A DNA stretch of 12,147 nucleotides from Saprospiraceae bacterium (GTDB taxonomy: Bacteria; Bacteroidota; Bacteroidia; Chitinophagales; Saprospiraceae). Below are positions 6,608 through 12,147 of this stretch, piece after piece. The first letter of the stretch is position 1. Each line of letters begins with the position of its first letter. The stretch lies in the NCBI GenBank assembly GCA_023300835.1, contig JALZVB010000027.1, positions 1-12,147 of the forward strand, written 5' to 3'. Below the pieces are notes generated by a model that was not told the origin of the DNA, ran no database searches, and saw only the letters and a list, made by a program, of their open reading frames with translations. The position numbers and the translations under genes were made by a program.

Positions 6608-9412
6608 TTAATGCGCCTCTAACCAATTCTTACCAATACCTGCTTCTACAACAATAGGAACATTTATCCCAGGTAGAGCCGTCATCATTTTGCTTTCAAT
6701 CATGGCTTTCATTTCTTCCAATTCAGGCTTGTATATATCGAAGACCAATTCATCATGCACTTGCATAATCATTTTTGATTTAAGTGTAGAGCTTTTTAGT
6801 GTCTGGTGAATATCTATCATTGCTAGTTTAATCATATCCGCTGCGGAGCCTTGTATAGGTGTATTGATAGCCATACGTTCCGCATTACTACGAGACAAAC
6901 TGTTTCTAGAATTGATGTTTCTCAGGAGTCTCTTTCTTCCTGCAAGTGTCTTGACGTAGCCATTTTCTTTGGCAAATTCTACTGTGTCGTGCATATAAGC
7001 AACAAGTCCCGTGAACCTCGTATAGTAGGTGTCTATAAGTTCCTTGGCTTCTTTTCTCGGTATGTCGAGCTGTCTAGATAGGTTTGTGGCTCCTGCTCCA
7101 TATATGATAGAGAAGTTAACCGTCTTTGCATTTCGTCTTTGGTCTGGTGTTACTTTATCATAATCGACATCATAAACTGTAGCGGCTGTAGCGGTATGAA
7201 AATCTCTGCCTTCGTTGAAGGCATCCAACATGATTTTATCTTTTGAAATTTCTGCAATCAACCTCAACTCTATCTGAGAATAATCCGCAGCCAGAAGTAT
7301 GTGATCTTCATCTCTTGGGATAAATGCTTTTCTGATCTCTCTACCCGCTTCATGTTTGATCGGAATATTCTGGAGGTTGGGTTTGTCGGAACTTAGTCTA
7401 CCTGTCGCAGCTCTTGCTTGGTTAAAATTACTATGAATTCTTCCAGACTTAGGATTGATAAGTAACGGCAAAGTATCTACATAAGTAGATTTCAACTTAC
7501 TATATTTCCTATAGGTAAGTATCTTTCTGACGATCTCGTGATCTACAGCAAGTTCATTCAATTTGGTAACATCAGTGGAGTACTGAGCGGTTTTGGCTTT
7601 TCTCCACCTGTAAGGAATTTTAAGTTTATCAAATAAGATTTCACCCACCTGCTTAGGACTACCTATATTGAAATTCCCATCTGCCAATTCGAATACTGCT
7701 TTCTCTTCAGTAGTGATCATTTTCTGTAAGACACCTGAGTAATTTCTGAGGAAGTCACCGTCTATTCTGACACCATTATATTCTATCTCTGCAAGGACAT
7801 CTATGAGGGGCTCTTCTACTTTATAATATAGATCTGTAAGTTCCTCTTTATCTAGGTGTTCTGCAAGTTTTGATTTTACTTGTAAGGTTATATCTGCATC
7901 TTCGCCAGCGTATTCTTTTGCCTTTTCTATAGGCACATCACGCATCGTCAATAAGCTATTTTTACCTTTACCGATAAGGTCCTCTATTGGGACCATTTGA
8001 TAATTAAGTTCGGCACCAGAAATGAAATCTAGTTTGTGTCTGAGGTCTGGTTGAAGAAGATAATGGGCAATCATTGTATCAAAATATTGGCCCTTCAATT
8101 CAACGTCATTCCACTTCATCATCAAGATATCATACTTGATATTTTGACCGATCTTAATGATATCAGGATTCTCTAGAATAGGTTTAAATATAGCAACACG
8201 TTTCTTCGCTTCCTCTTTATCTTCAGGAACAGGAACATAATAAGCTTCATGTGCTTTTATGGCGAAAGCCATACCTACAAGTTCTGCTATATTGGCATCA
8301 ATATTAGTTGTTTCTGTATCAAAAGAAATGATTTTCTCTCCTGCTAGTACCTTAGCTAGCGATAACATTTCTTCTTCTGTATCTACCAGTTTATAATCGT
8401 GGTCAACGTTATTGATGTTATGGTCTGAAACTTTGTATTCTGGCTTGGCAGGAACCGGAGTCGTTGTTTTGGGCGATGGTGTTGCTCCGCCAAATAGATC
8501 CCCTTGTACATTTTTCCCTGGTGCCGATTGTGCTTCAAGAGATGTGCCCAATATTTTATCAGCGATAGACCTGAACTCTAGGTCCTTGAATATAGTGGCT
8601 AATTTCTCATCGTCTTTGCCTTCTAGAAGGTAAGCTGACGCATCAAATGTAATAGGAACATCTAATGCTATCGTAGCAAGGCGCTTAGATAACAGGCCTT
8701 GCTCAGCAAAACTTATAACGTTTTCCTTTTGTTTGCCTTTCAGGTTTTCTACATTTTCTATCAAGCCTTCTACAGAGTCATACAGTTTGAGCAGTTTGAC
8801 AGCTGTCTTTTTTCCTATACCTGGAATGCCTGGAATATTATCGACACTATCGCCTTGTAGACCCAGGATATCGATGACTTGTTCTACTTTGGCAATTTCC
8901 CATTTCTCTAGTACTTCTGGGACTCCGAGTATTTCTATGCCATTGCCTTGTCGAGAAGGTTTGTACATGAATATATTATCAGAAACCAATTGCGCATAAT
9001 CCTTATCTGGCGTTACCATAAAGACTTGAAACCCTTCTTTTTCGGCTTGCTTGGCTATTGTTCCTATGGTATCATCCGCTTCATAGTTATCTACACAGAT
9101 AATAGGAATATTAAATGCATCGACGATAGACCTAATATATGGAAACGCTGTAGTTATATCCTCTGGTGTTGCATCACGATTAGCTTTATAGGGCTCATAG
9201 TCGTCATGTCTGAAGGTTTTCCCCTTTGGATCAAAGGCGACAGCCAGATGGGTTGGTTTCTCACGACGCAGGATATCCCAAAGGAATCTAACAAATCCAC
9301 TTATAGCAGAAGTGTTTATCCCATTAGAATTAATAAGGGGCCTATTGATAAAAGCATAATGTGCTCTATATACAAGGGCATGTCCATCTAAAAGGTATAA
9401 TTTCTTCTCCAT
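6608..9412 (-). CDS. polA: DNA polymerase I
   Basis: A 934-residue polymerase for Okazaki-fragment processing and repair, with all three domains intact. The 5' nuclease (about 1-290) has Asp9, Asp61, the EADD cluster (111-114), TPDKD (134-138) and the helix-hairpin-helix region GDSVDNIPGIPGIGKKTA (187-204). A Pro/Thr-rich linker follows (about 291-325). The 3'-5' exonuclease keeps Asp365-x-Glu367 (SFDTETTN), Asn424/Asp428 (QNIKYD) and Tyr501/Asp505 (YAGED), so proofreading is probably active, unlike in Taq. The polymerase has motif A DYSQIELR (710-717), motif B with Arg759, Lys763, Phe767 and Tyr771, and motif C VHDE (885-888). Phe767 is equivalent to E. coli Phe762, the residue linked to discrimination against dideoxynucleotides. 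All numbers are E. coli plus about five. The ATG at 9412 gives the standard N-terminus KLYLLDGHAL. A well-spaced candidate promoter lies upstream at 9459-9488. Confidence 0.97.
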   Translation of the reverse strand: MEKKLYLLDGHALVYRAHYAFINRPLINSNGINTSAISGFVRFLWDILRREKPTHLAVAFDPKGKTFRHDDYEPYKANRDATPEDITTAFPYIRSIVDAFNIPIICVDNYEADDTIGTIAKQAEKEGFQVFMVTPDKDYAQLVSDNIFMYKPSRQGNGIEILGVPEVLEKWEIAKVEQVIDILGLQGDSVDNIPGIPGIGKKTAVKLLKLYDSVEGLIENVENLKGKQKENVISFAEQGLLSKRLATIALDVPITFDASAYLLEGKDDEKLATIFKDLEFRSIADKILGTSLEAQSAPGKNVQGDLFGGATPSPKTTTPVPAKPEYKVSDHNINNVDHDYKLVDTEEEMLSLAKVLAGEKIISFDTETTNIDANIAELVGMAFAIKAHEAYYVPVPEDKEEAKKRVAIFKPILENPDIIKIGQNIKYDILMMKWNDVELKGQYFDTMIAHYLLQPDLRHKLDFISGAELNYQMVPIEDLIGKGKNSLLTMRDVPIEKAKEYAGEDADITLQVKSKLAEHLDKEELTDLYYKVEEPLIDVLAEIEYNGVRIDGDFLRNYSGVLQKMITTEEKAVFELADGNFNIGSPKQVGEILFDKLKIPYRWRKAKTAQYSTDVTKLNELAVDHEIVRKILTYRKYSKLKSTYVDTLPLLINPKSGRIHSNFNQARAATGRLSSDKPNLQNIPIKHEAGREIRKAFIPRDEDHILLAADYSQIELRLIAEISKDKIMLDAFNEGRDFHTATAATVYDVDYDKVTPDQRRNAKTVNFSIIYGAGATNLSRQLDIPRKEAKELIDTYYTRFTGLVAYMHDTVEFAKENGYVKTLAGRKRLLRNINSRNSLSRSNAERMAINTPIQGSAADMIKLAMIDIHQTLKSSTLKSKMIMQVHDELVFDIYKPELEEMKAMIESKMMTALPGINVPIVVEAGIGKNWLEAH

Positions 9413-9458
9413 TTCATTATTATTGAGATGGTGAAGATAAGGGAATCATCTTAAGACA

Positions 9459-9488
9459 GAAATGTAAGTTGAGGAGTTGATTAGACAA
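9459..9488 (-). promoter_or_regulatory. candidate Bacteroidetes-type promoter for polA
   Basis: Read on the - strand, TTG (9488-9486) is followed after exactly 19 bases by TACATTTC (9466-9459). This matches 7 of 8 positions of TAnnTTTG. The -7 box ends 46 bases before the polA ATG, leaving room for a leader of about 40 bases. It is the best promoter match in the window, but it is based on pattern only. Confidence 0.45.
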
Positions 9489-9504
9489 TTTCAGCCTAAA
9501 CTAT

Positions 9505-9533
9505 AAAAAATTAGAATAGCTTTTCTCCAAAGC
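9505..9533 (-). terminator. possible weak terminator after the pirin gene
   Basis: On the - strand GCTTT and AAAGC pair around GGAGA, starting two bases after the pirin stop codon. A run of six T (9510-9505) follows after 8 intervening bases. The five-base-pair stem and displaced T-run make it weak, but its position fits separating pirin from polA. Confidence 0.35.
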
Positions 9534-9535
9534 GC

Positions 9536-10411
9536 CTATATACTCATAGGCACCTCCATCAATAACAATTCTGCATCTTGAGAAATAGCGTTGATGTTTA
9601 AGTAATCCGTATCCCAAATGCCTAAACCGTCTCTGTGGTTAAGTGTAATATCGTTTATTGTAATGTCTCCACTTATTACAAAAGCATATACGCCGTTTTT
9701 CTTATCCTTGAGTTTGTATTCTGTCGTGATATTGTTATCAAATTTACCCAAGTGGAACCATGCGTTCTGATGTACCCATACCCCAGCATCATCGGTATGA
9801 GGCGATAATATTTGTTGGAATTTATTCTTTCTATCAGCTGGATCAAGAGTGATCTGATCGTAGCGTGGTGTTACACTTTTCTTATTAGGGAAGACCCAGA
9901 TTTGTAAGAACTTTACTTTTTTGTCAGCGTTTTTGTTGTATTCACTGTGTTGTATACCCGTTCCTGCACTCATCACTTGGATATCTCCTTTTTTGATAAC
10001 CGTCGTATTTCCCATACTGTCCTGATGCTCCAGATCACCATCAAGTGGAATACTGATAATCTCCATATTATCATGTGGATGTTTTCCAAACCCTCTTCCA
10101 GAATCAACCACATCATCATTCAATACCCGCAGAACACCGAAGTGCATACGTTCTGGATTATGATAATTTGCAAAACTAAAGGTATGATGAGATAGCAACC
10201 ATCCATGATCCGCTTTGCCTCTAGTAGCCGCTTTGTGTAAAACAGTAGATGCCATAATAGTTGATTCAGTATTAGGAATATGATTAAAACCTACGACATC
10301 AAGTGGTTTGAGTTCGTCTATATCGTTTTTGACTACATTGGCAATCGCATTAGGTGAAGCAAATACTGCTGAGCCTAATATTCCGTTTTTGATAAATTCT
10401 TTTCTGTCCAT
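9536..10411 (-). CDS. Pirin family protein (YhhW-like bicupin) with N-terminal extension
   Basis: A 291-residue protein whose core, from about residue 54 (STVLHKAATRGKADHGWL), closely follows the pirin/YhhW pattern: HTFSFANYHNPERMHFGVLRVLNDD, GFGKHPHDNMEI and GTGIQHSEYN. The single metal site of the N-terminal cupin is complete (His111, His113, His155, Glu157). Known bacterial relatives include quercetin 2,3-dioxygenases, but the natural substrate here is unknown. Upstream of the core are about 53 extra residues starting MDRKEFIKNGILGSAVFASP. This resembles the Tat-like leaders of Bacteroidetes proteins (RREFLKK...LG), with RK in place of the twin arginines. Export is therefore possible but unproven. 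Met53 would give a protein of ordinary pirin length if used as a start. It is transcribed toward polA with a 123-bp gap. The upstream box TATAGTTG is a partial -7 match without a paired TTG. Confidence 0.9.
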   Translation of the reverse strand: MDRKEFIKNGILGSAVFASPNAIANVVKNDIDELKPLDVVGFNHIPNTESTIMASTVLHKAATRGKADHGWLLSHHTFSFANYHNPERMHFGVLRVLNDDVVDSGRGFGKHPHDNMEIISIPLDGDLEHQDSMGNTTVIKKGDIQVMSAGTGIQHSEYNKNADKKVKFLQIWVFPNKKSVTPRYDQITLDPADRKNKFQQILSPHTDDAGVWVHQNAWFHLGKFDNNITTEYKLKDKKNGVYAFVISGDITINDITLNHRDGLGIWDTDYLNINAISQDAELLLMEVPMSI

Positions 10412-10816
10412 GAGTAGGTTGTTATTAGCTACAAAGTAAAGGTTTATAACAACTATATGCAGGAGTTGGTTCGACTGAATTGATTGAATTAATAGTACAT
10501 CTATTTTACTGTGCTTTATGATGAAAGTAGAGTAGAATGGATTTAAACGAGGCGTGATGTAGAAATTTAACCATAACTAAGCGACTGAAAAACAAGGACT
10601 TATTAATTTATTCTATTCGCTGTCATCATAATCAGCGTTGATAGGAAAGTCAATTGGAACCTACCTGGCGATAGATGAGGATTTTTTAAACTATATTTAT
10701 AGGCTACATCGCAATCTAATATACAGGAAACCTATAAACGTAATCGTCTAGTTGTTTCTATATTTGTCAACAGATTCTACCTTTTTCTGTAATGTAAATA
10801 AGCAACAACATCCTAG
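10412..10816. other. 405-bp non-coding spacer between divergent genes
   Basis: It separates the divergent pirin (-) and glycosyltransferase (+) genes and should hold both promoters. I see no credible ORF, tRNA or repeat array. A perfect 8-base inverted repeat, TTTATAGG (10696-10703) and CCTATAAA (10731-10738), has a 27-base loop. CGCTG/CAGCG (10618-10622 and 10633-10637) forms a smaller hairpin. For the glycosyltransferase, TACCTTTT at 10778-10785 resembles a -7 box, but the nearest well-placed TTG (10752-10754) is 23 bases away. None of these is strong. Confidence 0.5.
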
Positions 10817-11569
10817 ATGATTAGTTACCATAACACCACTTTGACCATAATCGTACCCATGTACAATGAGGAAGCGACAATAGTTAATGTATTAGATAAG
10901 GTAGAAGCGGTGAATCTAATATCAGAAATAAAAAAAGAAATCGTTGTCGTCAACGATTGCTCAAGTGATCGATCAGCAGCTATTGTGGCGGCGTATATCA
11001 GTCAGAATCAAGGAATGAATCTGAGGCTGATAAGTCATAAAACCAATAAGGGTAAAGGGGCTGCCATACATACAGGCATAAAAGAAGCCACTGGAGATCT
11101 GATTATCGTTCAAGATGCAGACCTAGAATATGATCCTAATGAATATAATTTGTTGCTGAAACCTATAGTTGATGGGTTTGCGGATGTTGTATACGGTTCT
11201 CGATTTATGGGAGGAAAACCACATCGGATTCTGTTCTTTTGGCATTCTATAGGGAATAAGTTTTTGACATTTTTCAGTAACATGGTATCCAATCTGAATC
11301 TGACAGATATGGAAACTTGCTATAAATTATTCGATGCGCAGATGCTCAAGTCACTGTCGCTGCATGAGAAACGCTTTGGTTTTGAGCCAGAAGTAACAAT
11401 TAAGTTAGCTTCTATCCCCAAAATCAGAATATACGAAGTCGGAATTTCTTACTACGGTAGAACTTATGAGGAAGGTAAAAAGATAAGTGCCAAAGATGGT
11501 TTCAGAGCCATATACTGTATCATAAAATATGGCCTGTTGTCAAAGTTAAATCCTTCTAAAAGGGTATAG
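10817..11569 (+). CDS. Family 2 glycosyltransferase (polyprenyl-phosphate mannosyl/glucosyltransferase type)
   Basis: A 250-residue GT-A fold enzyme resembling dolichol/undecaprenyl-phosphate sugar transferases. It has LTIIVPMYNEEATI (9-22), EIVVVNDCSSDRS (41-53, Asp47) and NKGKGAAIHTGIKEATGD (77-94). The nucleotide-sugar/metal DxD is QDADLEYDP (99-107, Asp100 and Asp102). VYGSRFMGG (125-133), NLTDMETCYKLF (161-172), FGFEPEVTIKLA (187-198) and a C-terminal SYYGRTYEEGKKISAKDG (211-228) follow. These residues fit transfer of a sugar from a nucleotide sugar to a lipid phosphate at the inner face of the membrane. The DPM1-like length without C-terminal transmembrane helices means a soluble or peripheral protein. 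The ATG at 10817 precedes the first beta strand by the usual few residues. No Shine-Dalgarno is visible. It is monocistronic here, with no polysaccharide cluster next to it, so the pathway is not known. Confidence 0.92.
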   Translation: MISYHNTTLTIIVPMYNEEATIVNVLDKVEAVNLISEIKKEIVVVNDCSSDRSAAIVAAYISQNQGMNLRLISHKTNKGKGAAIHTGIKEATGDLIIVQDADLEYDPNEYNLLLKPIVDGFADVVYGSRFMGGKPHRILFFWHSIGNKFLTFFSNMVSNLNLTDMETCYKLFDAQMLKSLSLHEKRFGFEPEVTIKLASIPKIRIYEVGISYYGRTYEEGKKISAKDGFRAIYCIIKYGLLSKLNPSKRV

Positions 11570-11640
11570 TATCCAGTAGGCATAATCTAAAAATATGTGT
11601 TTTAATTTATTTTATAATGGAAATTTCTAATAATGTTCGG

Positions 11641-11679
11641 CGTAGTCTGAAGTTTAGCTTTTGTGTTAAGCTGACTACG
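11641..11679. repeat. bulged hairpin inside the left terminal repeat
   Basis: CGTAGTC (11641-11647) pairs with GACTACG (11673-11679), and AGCTT (11656-11660) pairs with AAGCT (11668-11672) around the loop TTGTGTT. The right arm is continuous, while the left arm has an 8-base bulge (TGAAGTTT). Twelve base pairs in all. It overlaps the left terminal inverted repeat, so this end can pair either with itself or with the far end of the element. Confidence 0.55.
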
Positions 11680-11691
11680 TCGTAATCAAAA

Positions 11692-11709
11692 GGAAAAATT
11701 CCGTTTTCC
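11692..11709. repeat. small hairpin within the inverted-repeat element
   Basis: GGAAAA (11692-11697) and TTTTCC (11704-11709) are perfect complements around ATTCCG. Short and AT-rich; it is listed because it is one of several stems packed into the same 208 bases. Confidence 0.35.
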
Positions 11710-11762
11710 GTATCAAATCCTAAATTATTATTCCATGTTCCAACCTACATCGGTGTTTGTTT

Positions 11763-11781
11763 GTCAAGACAGAATCTTGAC
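11763..11781. repeat. perfect hairpin within the inverted-repeat element
   Basis: GTCAAGA (11763-11769) and TCTTGAC (11775-11781) pair perfectly around CAGAA. On the + strand it is followed by CTTTTAG, giving it a terminator-like look for the glycosyltransferase transcript 194 bases upstream. The T-tract is short, so I list it as a repeat. Confidence 0.5.
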
Positions 11782-11844
11782 CTTTTAGTGCGACGGAGGC
11801 GGCTAGTCCCTCTTATCTTACACTACAGCCTACGCCAAACAAGA

Positions 11845-12147
11845 CTAAAACTTAAGCATTTCGTTTTTAATTTGAATGAAATTTAAATTCTCTATTAAGT
11901 CTGGGTAAGACAATTCAACTTCACTAATTGCTTTTCTTGAAACATTTGATATTTCTTTCAAACATTCTTTAATATCAAGTACATAATACTTTCCGAACAC
12001 TTCTATTTTAACCTTCCCGATACCGCAAGGAAAAAACTCAATTCCATAACTTTGTTCAACACTAAATATGACTTCTGATTTGGAATTCCCACTTTTTATT
12101 TTTTGCAATGCTCCTAAGAAATTATATAAAAAAGCCAAAATTCCCCA
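11845..12147 (-). CDS. Hypothetical protein, partial (5' end beyond window)
   Basis: The frame is open from the right window edge to TAG at 11847-11845 and gives 100 residues. The only start-like codon near the edge is TTG at 12138, and the frame continues upstream of it (W-G-I before the Leu), so the true start probably lies outside. The sequence alternates short strands and helices: SEVIFSVEQSYGIEFFPCGIG, then KVKIEVFGKYYVLDI, then a Leu/Glu-rich helical C-terminus ending ENLNFIQIKNEMLKF. There is no signal peptide in the visible part and I do not recognise a family. It looks more AT-rich than the central genes. The stop codon is three bases from the terminal repeat of the adjacent element, so the C-terminus may have been altered by that insertion. 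A small accessory or immunity-type protein is conceivable but unsupported. Confidence 0.55.
   Translation of the reverse strand, partial: WGILAFLYNFLGALQKIKSGNSKSEVIFSVEQSYGIEFFPCGIGKVKIEVFGKYYVLDIKECLKEISNVSRKAISEVELSYPDLIENLNFIQIKNEMLKF

Larger units (their letters stand above)
11634..11841. mobile_element. MITE-like element of about 208 bp with terminal inverted repeats
   Basis: The left end (11634-11656, beginning TGTTCGGCGTAGTCTG) and the reverse complement of the right end (11819-11841, beginning TGTTTGGCGTAGGCTG) match at 19 of 23 positions without gaps. The interior holds at least three hairpins and no intact transposase. On the - strand one frame is open from 11819 to 11607 apart from a single TAG at 11747-11745; its products show no domain I recognise. 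No clean target-site duplication is visible at the flanks. It starts 64 bases after the glycosyltransferase stop and ends three bases beyond the stop codon of the right-edge ORF. A non-autonomous transposable element, a decayed insertion sequence or a dispersed structured repeat are all possible. The inverted repeat itself is seen directly; mobility is inferred. Confidence 0.5.

Noticed and set aside
8948..9391. 147-codon + strand open frame inside polA
   Set aside because: It is antisense to the conserved 5' nuclease domain of polA, lacks recognisable motifs, and is best explained as a shadow.
10696..10738. 8-bp inverted repeat as an operator or riboswitch stem
   Set aside because: An AT-rich 8-bp pair with a 27-base loop is expected several times by chance in a window of this size; no aptamer-like core is seen.
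11763..11790. Strong rho-independent terminator for the glycosyltransferase gene
   Set aside because: The hairpin is good but the following CTTTTAG is too short a T-run, and it lies about 190 bases past the stop inside a repeat element.
11634..11841. Integron attC site behind the right-edge ORF
   Set aside because: The location behind a small orphan ORF is suggestive, but I find no GTTRRRY/RYYYAAC core pair at the ends.
1..12147. CRISPR array, tRNA or rRNA genes, toxin-antitoxin or multi-gene defence system
   Set aside because: No regularly spaced direct repeats, no cloverleaf-like sequence, and no nuclease, helicase or reverse transcriptase modules beyond polA and topB were seen.

Overview
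The window reads as chromosomal DNA from a Bacteroidota bacterium. The reasons are the low G+C content, the near-absence of usable Shine-Dalgarno sequences, candidate promoters that fit the Bacteroidetes TTG-N19-TAnnTTTG pattern better than -35/-10 boxes, and the flavour of the proteins (a TopB with a Bacteroidetes-like TOPRIM motif, a DUF1835 protein, a DUF1572 DinB-like protein). I cannot assign a genus. Class-level placement, perhaps Saprospiria or a neighbour, is only a guess.

Layout: (1) Left edge, 1-216: the C-terminal part of a DinD-family ORF that stops early inside a conserved segment and looks like a remnant. (2) 299-1589: a DUF1835-family protein (+) converges on an exported TlpA/thioredoxin-like protein (-). 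(3) 1702-5387, + strand: DNA topoisomerase III (topB), a ComF-family phosphoribosyltransferase, and a DinB/DUF1572-like metal-binding protein whose start overlaps comF by 8 bp. (4) 5405-10411, - strand: in transcription order a pirin, DNA polymerase I (polA, full three-domain form), and an M29-family metallo-aminopeptidase. The + and - blocks converge at 5385-5407, where both stop codons lie at the two ends of a perfect inverted repeat. (5) 10412-10816: a 405-bp non-coding spacer. (6) 10817-11569: a family 2 glycosyltransferase of the polyprenyl-phosphate type. (7) Right edge: a compact element of about 208 bp with imperfect 23-bp terminal inverted repeats and several internal hairpins (11634-11841), abutting the 3' end of an unrecognised AT-rich ORF that runs off the window.

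Function: the centre is housekeeping. It covers DNA topology and repair (topB, polA), a PRTase of the DNA-uptake ComF family, peptide turnover (M29), cell-envelope redox (TlpA-like) and lipid-linked sugar transfer (GT2). I see no single pathway linking these genes. The comF/DUF1572 pair is the only one with overlapping reading frames. The accessory signals sit at the two edges: the broken DinD remnant on the left, and the inverted-repeat element plus the orphan ORF on the right. I found no convincing new multi-gene system. The most unexplained structure is the 208-bp element near the right end.
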